Source: Metridium senile (Eukaryota; Cnidaria; Anthozoa; Actiniaria; Metridiidae). Taken from it: 64,000 bases of DNA. Of this stretch, positions 1 through 7,278 are shown in pieces. Under the pieces are notes generated by a model. That model saw only the letters and a program-made list of their open reading frames with translations. It did not search any database and was not told the DNA's origin. Where the stretch lies: positions 19,266,741 through 19,330,740 of the forward strand of contig OX459099.1 in NCBI GenBank assembly GCA_949775045.1, written 5' to 3'. The position numbers were made by a program, and so were the translations under genes. Positions within the stretch are counted from its first letter, which is position 1. Every line of letters starts with the position of its first letter.

Positions 1-2
1 AT

Positions 3-335
3 GTTAATGTGGATGGTCTGCCAAATAAATTATATTCGAAAGGAATGCTACCAACCGATTTTTGGAATTCTATTAGAGGTAGATTTGGTAAAACTGATAA
101 TTTAACCCAAAAAGATTTCTATTCTAATAAATTTGCTCTATGGATCGATTTGAGAACATATCCTACTAATGATATTCATGGTAATGGGATGTTATTGAAT
201 AGCACAAAAGATGGAGTTAAACTAGAAATTAGAAGAAAAGTAGGTGGTGCTGGTAATATAACATGTTATATGTATGTTGTTGCTGATGCTCTTATGGAAG
301 TTGAAAATAGTGATTTAAAATCAATTGTGTATTAA
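3..335 (+). CDS. Probable major capsid protein, C-terminal part (5' cut by window edge)
   Basis: The frame is open from the first base of the window to the TAA at 333-335, about 110 codons, with no convincing internal start, so the gene begins left of the window. The visible part contains FALWIDLRTYPTNDIHG and then alternating hydrophobic/polar stretches (residues counted from the edge, ~45-105) ending in SIVY, compatible with the last beta-strands of a jelly-roll domain. It lies 30 nt before the packaging ATPase, the usual neighbour of the major capsid protein in Polinton-like viruses. The capsid assignment rests on this context and on resemblance to conserved proteins of such elements. It is not proven from the fragment alone; another virion protein is possible. 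Confidence 0.5.
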   Translation, partial: VNVDGLPNKLYSKGMLPTDFWNSIRGRFGKTDNLTQKDFYSNKFALWIDLRTYPTNDIHGNGMLLNSTKDGVKLEIRRKVGGAGNITCYMYVVADALMEVENSDLKSIVY

Positions 336-365
336 AAAGATTTTTAGTATTATAAAATATAATAA

Positions 366-992
366 ATGGAAGAATTAAAAAGCGAAACACCATTTCACAG
401 TATTATAACCGGTCCAACAAATTCAGGTAAAACAAAATATTTAGTTGATTTATTAAGAAGTTCATATCGGTATGTATTTGAATATATTGTATTAATATGT
501 CCAACGTATTCAAGAAACTCAACGTACAAAGGCTTTGCTAATAACGATCCAAGATTTATTGTTTTATCACCTGATGCTGATAGTGTTGATGAGATCAATG
601 AATTATTATCATGTTGTAAGGAATTGTTTTCAGGTCAGAACACATTAATAATTCTAGACGACTGTGCTTTTTCAAAGGAATTAAAACAACGGTCTAATAA
701 GTTTATAAATTTAGCATTTTCAGGTAGACATGATAAGATATCAGTATGGGTATTAACACAACAGCTAACAGCCATAGCAAAACCGTTTCGTGATAATGTT
801 AGTTGTATTATATCATTTTATAACCCAAATAAAATATCCAATCAGATTCTTTTTGACGAGTTTGGTGGTGATTTAGGTTTAGAAAATAAAAAACATTTTT
901 TAGAAATACTAAAATCGGAAAAATATTCTAGAGTATGCTTTTGTTTACGGCATCCATATATATCATATGTAGAAATACCTGGAATGATATAA
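366..992 (+). CDS. DNA-packaging ATPase (A32/FtsK-HerA type)
   Basis: This 208-aa protein would drive genome packaging into the capsid by ATP hydrolysis. The Walker A motif GPTNSGKT is at residues 16-23, preceded by the beta-strand HSIIT. Walker B TLIILDDC is at 93-100 with the acidic pair D98-D99. A conserved block LAFSGRHDKISVWVLTQQ (~116-133) follows, typical of the sensor and arginine-finger region of A32-like ATPases. The length matches the compact ATPases of Polinton and adintovirus-like elements. The ATG at 366 directly follows an AT-rich spacer containing TATAAAATATAATAA. Downstream genes keep the same strand. The frame is intact and key residues are present, so the gene could be functional. 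Confidence 0.85.
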   Translation: MEELKSETPFHSIITGPTNSGKTKYLVDLLRSSYRYVFEYIVLICPTYSRNSTYKGFANNDPRFIVLSPDADSVDEINELLSCCKELFSGQNTLIILDDCAFSKELKQRSNKFINLAFSGRHDKISVWVLTQQLTAIAKPFRDNVSCIISFYNPNKISNQILFDEFGGDLGLENKKHFLEILKSEKYSRVCFCLRHPYISYVEIPGMI

Positions 993-1018
993 ATAAATAA
1001 AAATATATATACTATTAT

Positions 1019-1591
1019 ATGACATCAATTCTCGATCAATATATGGATGATAATAAAATAGAAAAAGTGGAAAATGATGAGGTAATAGAAAAGAAACCAA
1101 AAAAGAAGCTGGATGTTAAAAAAGCCGATACAGAAATTGAAGAAAAAAGAGAACAATTATCTATTCTCGCAGTTCTTGGAACTATTAAAACTTATACAGG
1201 AGTAAATATGAATTTGGGTGATGTTAAAAAGTTGTCTCCAAAAGATGTGGATAAATATTATAATAGATATCAAATTTTAATGGGTAATAAAGTAACAAAC
1301 GGATTAGTTGATACTGCTATAGAAACAGCTGCTGAATTAGTTTCATATGTAATAACTATTGATAATAAAAAGGAGCTTTGTAAAGATTTACAGAAAAATG
1401 AATTGGTAAAACAAGAGCTAAATAACCTTGCTGGATTTGTTATTTTGAAAGGTGGAAGAACTGTTGCTTTAGCAAGTGGTTTACTTCAAATAGCAAAACA
1501 TATTAAAATTAGTAATAATGATAATTTTGAGAAGAATATTCATAAAACTATTGAGCAATCTCTTGAGCAGACTGTTGAAACTGTTGAGTAG
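1019..1591 (+). CDS. Conserved viral-element protein, 190 aa, function unknown
   Basis: The first ~45 residues are highly charged (K/E-rich, KKPKKKLDVKKADTEIEEKR), suggesting a basic nuclear-targeting or DNA-contacting tail. Residues ~48-175 form a mostly helical-looking domain with LSPKDVDKYYNRYQILMG and a glycine-containing stretch FVILKGGRTVALASG. There is no clear transmembrane segment. It starts 27 nt after the ATPase stop, next to ATAAAAATATATATAC. The last ~15 codons (EQSLEQTVETVE) already belong to the GAGCAGACT minisatellite that follows, so the present C-terminus may not be the ancestral one. I do not recognise a family function; a virion core or genome-associated role is only suggested by position and charge. 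Confidence 0.7.
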   Translation: MTSILDQYMDDNKIEKVENDEVIEKKPKKKLDVKKADTEIEEKREQLSILAVLGTIKTYTGVNMNLGDVKKLSPKDVDKYYNRYQILMGNKVTNGLVDTAIETAAELVSYVITIDNKKELCKDLQKNELVKQELNNLAGFVILKGGRTVALASGLLQIAKHIKISNNDNFEKNIHKTIEQSLEQTVETVE

Positions 1592-1850
1592 ACTCTTGAG
1601 CACTCTTGAGCAGACTGTTGAGCACTCTTAAGCAGACTCTTGAGCAGACAATAGAAACTGTTGAGCAGACTCTTGAACACTCTTGAGCAGACTGTTGAAA
1701 CTGTTGAGCAGACTATTGAGCACTCTTGAGCAGACAATAGAAACTGTTGAGCAGACTCTTGAGCACTCTTGAGCAGACTGTTGAAACTGTTGAGCAGACT
1801 ATTGAGCACTCTTAAGCAGACTCTTGAGCAGACAATAGAAACTCTTGAGC
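1552..1850. repeat. GAGCAGACT minisatellite overlapping a CDS 3' end
   Basis: About 300 bp of short imperfect units built from TTGAGCAGA, GTTGAAACT and CACTCTTGAG, with a higher-order repeat of roughly 90-130 bp (the CAATAGAAACTGTTGAG block recurs several times). It begins inside the last codons of the 1019-1591 gene and stops before the promoter box of the next gene. Reverse-strand reading frames through it are low-complexity and not credible genes. Confidence 0.9.
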
Positions 1851-1886
1851 ATAAATAATAATAATATTATTAAATATTAATAAATC

Positions 1887-1920
1887 GTATAAGAATTTAT
1901 TAATATACTTGTATTATAAG
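1887..1920 (+). promoter_or_regulatory. TATA-like promoter of the 1921 gene
   Basis: GTATAAG at 1887-1893 lies 34 nt before the ATG, followed by alternating TTATTAATATAC. It belongs to the GTATAAA set found before most genes of the viral element (2331, 2603, 3084, 4475, 5851, 6509, 7244). Confidence 0.5.
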
Positions 1921-2325
1921 ATGACAGAAAACAATGATAAATTAGTTGATGAACAAATAACTAAGGAACCTGAAAAAGTTCAAAAACAAAAAGATCCAAA
2001 AAAAGTTGCTGCTGGTAGAAAACTAGTAGAATATCATAAGAAAGCTAAAAAAGCTCTTGAATTAGAAAATAATACTGATGATGATGAACAATCAAGTTCA
2101 AAAAACTGGATGCCTGAGATATCACTAACAACTGGATTATCATTAGTAGGAATAACATTGACAGCAGTAGATTTATATTTCAGATGGAAGAAAAATAATA
2201 AAAATATTACTCCAATAAAACCTAATCATGAAGAAAACGAAGAAAAACCTGTATCAGAACCACTTGTTAAATCAAAAACCCCTGTTAAATCAAAAAAATC
2301 AGTTCCAATAATAGGTATGGAATAA
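1921..2325 (+). CDS. Small single-pass membrane protein of viral element
   Basis: The ATG at 1921 (MTENNDKL) is the best start; the frame is also open slightly upstream but only through a TTG. The 134-aa product has a lysine-rich N-terminal half (KQKDPKKVAAGRKLVEYHKK), then one hydrophobic segment around ISLTTGLSLVGITLTAVDLYF (residues ~61-82), then a basic RWKKNNKN stop-transfer signal and a Pro/Lys/Glu-rich tail. This suggests a virion or membrane-anchored structural protein. The function is not recognised. It has its own GTATAAG box 34 nt upstream and lies between the minisatellite and a second small membrane protein. Confidence 0.7.
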   Translation: MTENNDKLVDEQITKEPEKVQKQKDPKKVAAGRKLVEYHKKAKKALELENNTDDDEQSSSKNWMPEISLTTGLSLVGITLTAVDLYFRWKKNNKNITPIKPNHEENEEKPVSEPLVKSKTPVKSKKSVPIIGME

Positions 2326-2330
2326 AAATG

Positions 2331-2366
2331 GTATAAATAATAAATATATATATATATACTATAATA
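2331..2366 (+). promoter_or_regulatory. TATA-like promoter of the 2367 gene
   Basis: GTATAAA at 2331-2337, 36 nt before the ATG, followed by a run of alternating TA. It begins six bases after the previous stop codon. Confidence 0.5.
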
Positions 2367-2597
2367 ATGTCTAAAGCAACAGAAAACAAATTAGTTAAAA
2401 TAGCAACTGATGCCAGCGTAGTAATTGGAATAGCTTCCCTTATTGGCTATATTGGTAAAAAAACTATGAAAGAATCATTTATTAGTGATCCTAGTTCAAG
2501 TTTGTCAAATTATGGTAAGTGGGTTCTTGTTCTTGGAGGATCTATGTATCTGAAGGAATATCTTGAAGATAAAAAAATTCTACCAAAACCTTTTTAA
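2367..2597 (+). CDS. Small two-helix membrane protein of viral element
   Basis: A 76-aa protein starting at an ATG. Two hydrophobic stretches are visible: residues ~14-31 (ASVVIGIASLIGYIG) and ~50-63 (GKWVLVLGGSMYL). They are separated by a polar Ser-rich loop, and a charged tail ends in PKPF. The promoter box is at 2331. No family was recognised. Position inside the virion-like gene block suggests a minor membrane or virion component; this is inference only. Confidence 0.6.
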   Translation: MSKATENKLVKIATDASVVIGIASLIGYIGKKTMKESFISDPSSSLSNYGKWVLVLGGSMYLKEYLEDKKILPKPF

Positions 2598-2602
2598 AAC
2601 AG

Positions 2603-2631
2603 GTATAAAAAATAATGAATATATATAATAT
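2603..2631 (+). promoter_or_regulatory. TATA-like promoter of the 2632 gene
   Basis: GTATAAA at 2603-2609, 29 nt before the ATG, followed by ATATATAATATATG. It starts five bases after the previous stop codon. Confidence 0.5.
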
Positions 2632-3054
2632 ATGGCAACGATTGCAGTAATGATAGCAGGCGCTGTTTTGAATGCAACAGCTTTTGTTGGGGGTAGTTAT
2701 CTAGCTAAATCCTTATCATCTAATGGTTCTCATTCTGATGAAGAAAAAATAAGACATGACAAAGCTCTTGAAAAATATCAACATGATATGGGAGAATTTG
2801 AAAAGAAAAGACAACAATACCAGGATTGGCTTCAATCACAATATGAAAAAAAGAAATTGGCGGATAGTAATTTGAATGATACTGATTATGCGTTTAAACT
2901 ATACTCTAAAGCTCATCCTGATTTGAGTTTTGATAATAAACAACCACAATTTTCAAATTATTATAAACCTAGTAATAAGCAAAAGCAATATGAAATGATT
3001 TATGTTGGTGGGGGTATGATGACTGTAGGTTATTTAGCTTCTAAATTTTTATAA
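2632..3054 (+). CDS. Conserved viral-element protein with N-terminal membrane anchor
   Basis: 140 aa. Residues ~3-26 are hydrophobic and small-residue-rich (AVMIAGAVLNATAFVGGSYLA), like a signal-anchor. Residues ~36-80 are strongly charged and predicted helical or coiled (EKIRHDKALEKYQHDMGEFE). They are followed by an aromatic block DYAFKLYSKAHPD and PQFSNYYKPS, and a second hydrophobic, glycine-rich C-terminus (YVGGGMMTVGYLASKFL). The pattern resembles proteins annotated as uncharacterised in cnidarian genomes within similar elements; no biochemical role is known to me. It has its own promoter box at 2603. Confidence 0.7.
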   Translation: MATIAVMIAGAVLNATAFVGGSYLAKSLSSNGSHSDEEKIRHDKALEKYQHDMGEFEKKRQQYQDWLQSQYEKKKLADSNLNDTDYAFKLYSKAHPDLSFDNKQPQFSNYYKPSNKQKQYEMIYVGGGMMTVGYLASKFL

Positions 3055-3083
3055 GAAACTATTTAAATTCTAAATATAAAATC

Positions 3084-3122
3084 GTATAAAAAACTATTTA
3101 GTATATATAAATTATAAACTAA
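3084..3122 (+). promoter_or_regulatory. Duplicated promoter, copy 1
   Basis: GTATAAAAAACTATTTAG followed by TATATATAAATTATAAA just before the ATG at 3123. The same ~35 bp recurs essentially unchanged at 4475-4513 before the paralogous gene, so promoter and gene were duplicated together or the promoter is under strong constraint. Confidence 0.6.
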
Positions 3123-4463
3123 ATGGAAGGTGAAGATTTTGATCCACTAACTAAAGAAGGAAAAGAAGATATTAATGATGATTCGGCAGAACTAATACCT
3201 AATAAAAAAGGAACGATGAAAATATTGTGGGAAAGAACTAAAGAAAGGTTTGATAAAAGAGGACGTGAGTATAGATCATTTGAAAAGGAAAGTAATGAAT
3301 ATTGGAATGAAAGTATAGAAGAACTAAAAATGGATGATTTATCCGAATATAGATTACAAGAGGAAGAAAAAAAACATAGCGTAGAAGAAGCAAAAAATAT
3401 TATAAAAAAAAAATATCCTGAATGGAATGAAAATAATTCTAAATTTATATATAATATGGATAAGGATGGTAATGTAATCCTTAGAATCAATAAACTCGGA
3501 TCAAAGAAATACTATCTTGATGATTTAATTAAAGCTCCAAAAACAATTACTGATAATATAGGTTGGTCTAAGGATCATATTGATATGTATAATAATGCTA
3601 AAGCCAATCTCGATATATATTACCCAGAAAACACGATTAGTAGAGAAAATGGATTTGATATTTATGAAAATGAATTGGATATTATTGAAATTTATGATAG
3701 TGATAAAGGTAAATGGTATGAAACACAAACAAAAATAGGTAAGGAGACTGTAGGCCTTATTGGGAGACAAACTAATAAAATCAAGGCAGCCTTAGGTAAG
3801 TCAGCTACAACCATTATGAAGGAAGCTGATCAAAAATTAGCCACATTATACCCAGAAGTAGAAGTTATTAATAGGAAAATAGAATCAGAAACAGAGAGCA
3901 TAAATTCTAATAAAGATGAAATTGATGATTTAGAATCAGATTATGAATTGTATAATGATTCACCGAAGCAAACAGAGGAGATAATAGTACAGTCTAATAG
4001 AATAAAAGAAAAACAACATGAATTGGTTCAAGAAAATAATAAGCTAATTGATACTATTGATGATTTAAAAACTAAAAAAAATAAACTAGAAGAGGAAATA
4101 CATGAACTAGAAAACAAAAACGAACTAATAGAGGGAAAATTACCTTTGAAAGAACGTGTAAAACTTATTTTTAAAAAGTATGGGTTTACTGTTACAGCAA
4201 TTATTGCTTCTGTTTGGGTTGCTATAGGAGTGATCATATCTAATCTAAAACCTGGTCTTACATCTGTTTCTAAAGATGTTGGAAATGGTTTGAAATCACT
4301 TGAGAAAAAATTAGGTGAAATACTTCCTGGTATGGTTGGATCTATAACATCTTCTATTTTTAGAGCTGCTAGCGAAGTTATTAATACCCTTACTAAAAAT
4401 GCGTGGATTCTTATTGTTGGTGTTGTTTTGTATATGGTGGAAAAGTATAAAAATAAAAGATGA
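3123..4463 (+). CDS. Coiled-coil plus C-terminal membrane-module protein, paralogue A
   Basis: 446 aa. Residues 1-~100 are very acidic/basic with little hydrophobicity. Residues ~110-200 contain a domain with NIGWSKDHIDMY and TISRENGFDIYE. Residues ~240-335 form a long coiled coil rich in E, K, N and S. The last 107 residues (from LPLKERVK at 340) hold two hydrophobic segments flanking an amphipathic stretch (GNGLKSLEKKLGEILPGMVG) and end in a basic tail. About three quarters of these 107 residues match the next gene, while the coiled coils differ. A membrane-active virion or host-membrane role is plausible; the function is unknown. The ATG at 3123 follows the duplicated promoter. Confidence 0.75.
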   Translation: MEGEDFDPLTKEGKEDINDDSAELIPNKKGTMKILWERTKERFDKRGREYRSFEKESNEYWNESIEELKMDDLSEYRLQEEEKKHSVEEAKNIIKKKYPEWNENNSKFIYNMDKDGNVILRINKLGSKKYYLDDLIKAPKTITDNIGWSKDHIDMYNNAKANLDIYYPENTISRENGFDIYENELDIIEIYDSDKGKWYETQTKIGKETVGLIGRQTNKIKAALGKSATTIMKEADQKLATLYPEVEVINRKIESETESINSNKDEIDDLESDYELYNDSPKQTEEIIVQSNRIKEKQHELVQENNKLIDTIDDLKTKKNKLEEEIHELENKNELIEGKLPLKERVKLIFKKYGFTVTAIIASVWVAIGVIISNLKPGLTSVSKDVGNGLKSLEKKLGEILPGMVGSITSSIFRAASEVINTLTKNAWILIVGVVLYMVEKYKNKR

Positions 4464-4474
4464 TAATAGAAATA

Positions 4475-4513
4475 GTATAAAAAACTATTTAGTATATATA
4501 AATTATAAAATAA
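4475..4513 (+). promoter_or_regulatory. Duplicated promoter, copy 2
   Basis: GTATAAA at 4475-4481, 39 nt before the ATG, in the same ~35-bp context as at 3084. It sits immediately after the stop codon of paralogue A. Confidence 0.6.
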
Positions 4514-5869
4514 ATGGCAGACTTTGATTTAGATTTTGGCCCACGAACTAAAGAAGAATTTGAAGAAATAAACGATAATATTGAGGATGAATACGAAGAT
4601 CTAATAACTAAAGATGTCGAATATTTTAAGCAAAAATTCGGTAGAAATTGTAAATATGCGATAGATAGGGTGAATGATATTTATAAAACAAAAAACTCAG
4701 GAAGAAGTGCACCAGTATATATGGAATTTGGTAATATTAAAAATAATCAAAATATCGAAAACGAGGATGATATTATACGTAGGAAAATTTTAGAAATGTA
4801 CCCTGAATGTAAATTCGATAATAATTTTATAAAAAACTTTCGACTAAATGATGGTAAAATAGAAGTAAAATCACCTACAGGTAATATTTGGCGTGAATTA
4901 ACAGTAAATGATCAAAGAATTTCGAAACTATTAAAAGAAAATATAGGATGGAGTGTTGATCATATCAAAAGGTATTATGATGCGAAAGATAAACTTGATG
5001 GATGGTATGAAAATAATATAATAACAAGAGAAAATGGATATGATCTAAAAGAGCAATATAACCAAATGTATATACAAAAGGATGGTGGAGAATGGGAACC
5101 TCTTCATACACAAGCTGGACTTTTCTATTCTAAAAGTTATAAAGGTAGGTCGAAGCTTCCACCAAATATTAGGGATGATCTAGGTATATCCAATTTTGAT
5201 CGAAGACGGGATGCTGAGGCTGAAGTAGCCAAGCTTAAAGATAAAAAATCTAAAATAAAATTGAAATTAGATTCTGTTGAGATACGGGAAGCTGAAGAAA
5301 CATATCAGAAGATTAGAGCTCAAGATAAACTTGATTCCATCCAAGAAAAAAAAAATACGGAAATATCTGAATCTGAAAAGGCTCGTTTAATTGAGGAGGA
5401 AAATATTGAATATGAAAACCTTCAAAGAGCTTCTGAACAGTTGAATGAAACTAATAGAGAAAAACAAGAATTGATGCTTCAGGATAAAAATATTGATGAT
5501 GAGATAGATGATCATAATAATTTAATAGAAACTATTGATGAAAAACTACCTTTGAAAGAACGTGTGAAGCAAATAATAAAAAAGTACGGTCTAACAGTAA
5601 CAGGTATTGCTCTAGCAGTTGGTACTATTATAGGAGTAATCGTATCTAATCTAAAATCAGGTCTTACATCTGTTGCTAAGGGTGTCGGTAACGGTTTGAA
5701 AGCACTTGGGAAAAAATTAGGTGAAATATTACCAGGTATGGTTGGTGCTATAGCATCTTTTATTTTCAGAACTGCTGGTGAAGTTGTAGGTTTCCTTGCT
5801 AAAAATGCATGGCTTCTTATTGTTGGTATTGTTTTGTATATGGTGGAGAGGTATAAAAACAAAAAATGA
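4514..5869 (+). CDS. Coiled-coil plus C-terminal membrane-module protein, paralogue B
   Basis: 451 aa, same architecture as the preceding gene: acidic N-terminus, a shared middle block with NIGWSVDHIKRYYDAKDKLD and IITRENGYDL (matching the equivalent positions in paralogue A), a coiled coil at ~235-340, then the conserved 107-residue module from LPLKERVK (345) with two hydrophobic helices around GLKALGKKLGEILPGMVGA. The C-terminus is again basic (VERYKNKK). The module is more Gly/Ala-rich here than in paralogue A. Both genes are intact. The tandem arrangement and copied promoter indicate duplication followed by divergence of the coiled coils. The role is unknown; the helix-amphipathic-helix layout suggests membrane insertion. 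Confidence 0.75.
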   Translation: MADFDLDFGPRTKEEFEEINDNIEDEYEDLITKDVEYFKQKFGRNCKYAIDRVNDIYKTKNSGRSAPVYMEFGNIKNNQNIENEDDIIRRKILEMYPECKFDNNFIKNFRLNDGKIEVKSPTGNIWRELTVNDQRISKLLKENIGWSVDHIKRYYDAKDKLDGWYENNIITRENGYDLKEQYNQMYIQKDGGEWEPLHTQAGLFYSKSYKGRSKLPPNIRDDLGISNFDRRRDAEAEVAKLKDKKSKIKLKLDSVEIREAEETYQKIRAQDKLDSIQEKKNTEISESEKARLIEEENIEYENLQRASEQLNETNREKQELMLQDKNIDDEIDDHNNLIETIDEKLPLKERVKQIIKKYGLTVTGIALAVGTIIGVIVSNLKSGLTSVAKGVGNGLKALGKKLGEILPGMVGAIASFIFRTAGEVVGFLAKNAWLLIVGIVLYMVERYKNKK

Positions 5870-5881
5870 TTATATATTATA

Positions 5882-6514
5882 ATGGTAATCTTGTATATTG
5901 AAAAAACAAAAGCTGATGAAACGATTTGGTTGAAAAATCCTATAACAAATAGTACAAAAATGTCACTAATTTATTGTAATTTTGTTAATCAATTATACAA
6001 CCTTGAAAAAGAAGGGACGATTTCAGATGGAAAAGATAATGTTTTACTTCGTATTCCAAAGGGAAATTATACAACAAGCTCTTTTAAAAGTGTGATTGAT
6101 AAAGCTGTTGTTCTTGGTGAGAAACCAGTTTCCATAAGCGGATCCATTCTTACCCCAAGTTTAAAGATTATATTAAACGATAGCTTATCAAAATTATTAA
6201 AACTTGGAACAAGTCTTGAAAAAGATTCTAAAAATGTTATAAATATTGATAAAATTCTTGAATCAGTATACGTACATTGTAATCTGGTTGATTCTACACA
6301 AGTTTTATTCAAAAATAATTATTCACAAATATTGGCATATGTTAATGTGGACAATGTTGGGGAGAAAATAGCTTATGAACCTCTTAATAGTTTGTATACA
6401 CAAATAAAAAACGATGATTATATCAGTAGTATTCGGTTATGGGTAGCTGATTATAATAATAATATTATTCTTTCTGGGGTATATCCAATGAAAATGGTAA
6501 TAGAAATCGTATAA
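5882..6514 (+). CDS. Probable minor capsid/penton-like virion protein
   Basis: 210 aa, starting 12 nt after the previous stop. Its GTATAAA box (5851-5857) lies inside the end of the upstream gene. The protein is beta-rich by eye, without transmembrane segments or coiled coil. A conserved-looking C-terminal half contains YVHCNLVDSTQVLFKNN, then ILAYVNVDNVGEKIAYEPL and SIRLWVADYNNN. This arrangement resembles a conserved family of jelly-roll-like virion proteins in Polinton-like elements, for which a penton or minor capsid role is the usual suggestion. That assignment is inference from family resemblance and context. The frame is intact. Confidence 0.55.
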   Translation: MVILYIEKTKADETIWLKNPITNSTKMSLIYCNFVNQLYNLEKEGTISDGKDNVLLRIPKGNYTTSSFKSVIDKAVVLGEKPVSISGSILTPSLKIILNDSLSKLLKLGTSLEKDSKNVINIDKILESVYVHCNLVDSTQVLFKNNYSQILAYVNVDNVGEKIAYEPLNSLYTQIKNDDYISSIRLWVADYNNNIILSGVYPMKMVIEIV

Positions 6515-6539
6515 AAATAAAATTATTTGGTATAGTATA
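6509..6539 (+). promoter_or_regulatory. TATA-like promoter of the 6540 gene
   Basis: GTATAAA at 6509-6515 overlaps the TAA stop of the preceding gene and is 31 nt before the ATG. Confidence 0.5.
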
Positions 6540-7091
6540 ATGGAAAATCATGACGTATTGTATCCTGAACTACCAAATTATAGTGATGGTGAAAACTTCA
6601 GATTACGCAAGGTAAATGAGGTTATGTCTAAACTAGAAGCTGAAGTCAATCATTATGAAAACGTTAGGAAAAAATATGCTAAGACACGTGGAATCTTTCA
6701 TAAAACAGCAGTCGTAAGTGGAATCTTTTCTGTACTTTTTACTGGTTCTGGTGTAACTACAAGCTTAACAGGTGTTGGAGCTGCCATAGGCGTCCCTTTA
6801 GCGGGGGTTGGTGGTATCCTCGGTTTAGTAGCATCTAGTTGTACAATTATAACGAAAAAACTTACTAAGAAGGTAGCAAAACATGAAAATACTATTCAGC
6901 TCGCAAAAGCAAAACAAAATAGTATATATGACCTTGTGTCAAAAGCCTTGTCTGATAACAAGATTGATGAAAGAGAATTTGAACTAATTATGGGTGAGCT
7001 ACAAAAGTATCAAACGTTGAAGAGTGATATTAGATCTGTACGGAATAATGAGTTTTTAAAAAAGGGTCCAGACCTCGATATAAAAAAATAA
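6540..7091 (+). CDS. Glycine-rich membrane protein of viral element, 183 aa
   Basis: The N-terminal ~60 residues are charged and helical. Residues ~58-106 form a long hydrophobic Gly/Ala/Val/Ser-rich stretch (SGIFSVLFTGSGVTTSL through GVGGILGLVASSCTIIT), enough for a membrane hairpin. Residues ~107-183 are a charged helical tail with LSDNKIDEREFELIMGEL, an EF-hand-like acidic helix-loop-helix without a full calcium loop. The stop at 7089-7091 sits in an A-rich run (ATAAAAAAATAAAA), and both alternative frames remain open for a further ~20-45 codons, so the real C-terminus may be longer or recently lost. The function is not recognised. Confidence 0.65.
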   Translation: MENHDVLYPELPNYSDGENFRLRKVNEVMSKLEAEVNHYENVRKKYAKTRGIFHKTAVVSGIFSVLFTGSGVTTSLTGVGAAIGVPLAGVGGILGLVASSCTIITKKLTKKVAKHENTIQLAKAKQNSIYDLVSKALSDNKIDEREFELIMGELQKYQTLKSDIRSVRNNEFLKKGPDLDIKK

Positions 7092-7243
7092 AAGAGGAGA
7101 TAAGAGTGGAGATGAGAAAGGAAATTGTGGATCAGCTCATAAATCAAAAGAAGTAAGTATTTCGTTTGAAACAACTCCGATGGGTGGATTTACGTATAAA
7201 TTACGATATGACAAAAATAAATATTAACGCTAATCTTATAAAC

Positions 7244-7278
7244 GTATAAAAGGTAATCTCATCTTATAAATATATAAG
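7244..7278 (+). promoter_or_regulatory. TATA-like promoter of the 7279 gene
   Basis: GTATAAA at 7244-7250, 35 nt before the ATG, followed by TATAAATATATAAG. Confidence 0.5.

Noticed and set aside
1540..1809. Minus-strand open frame of 89 codons
   Set aside because: Translation of the GAGCAGACT minisatellite; Leu/Ser/Gln low complexity.
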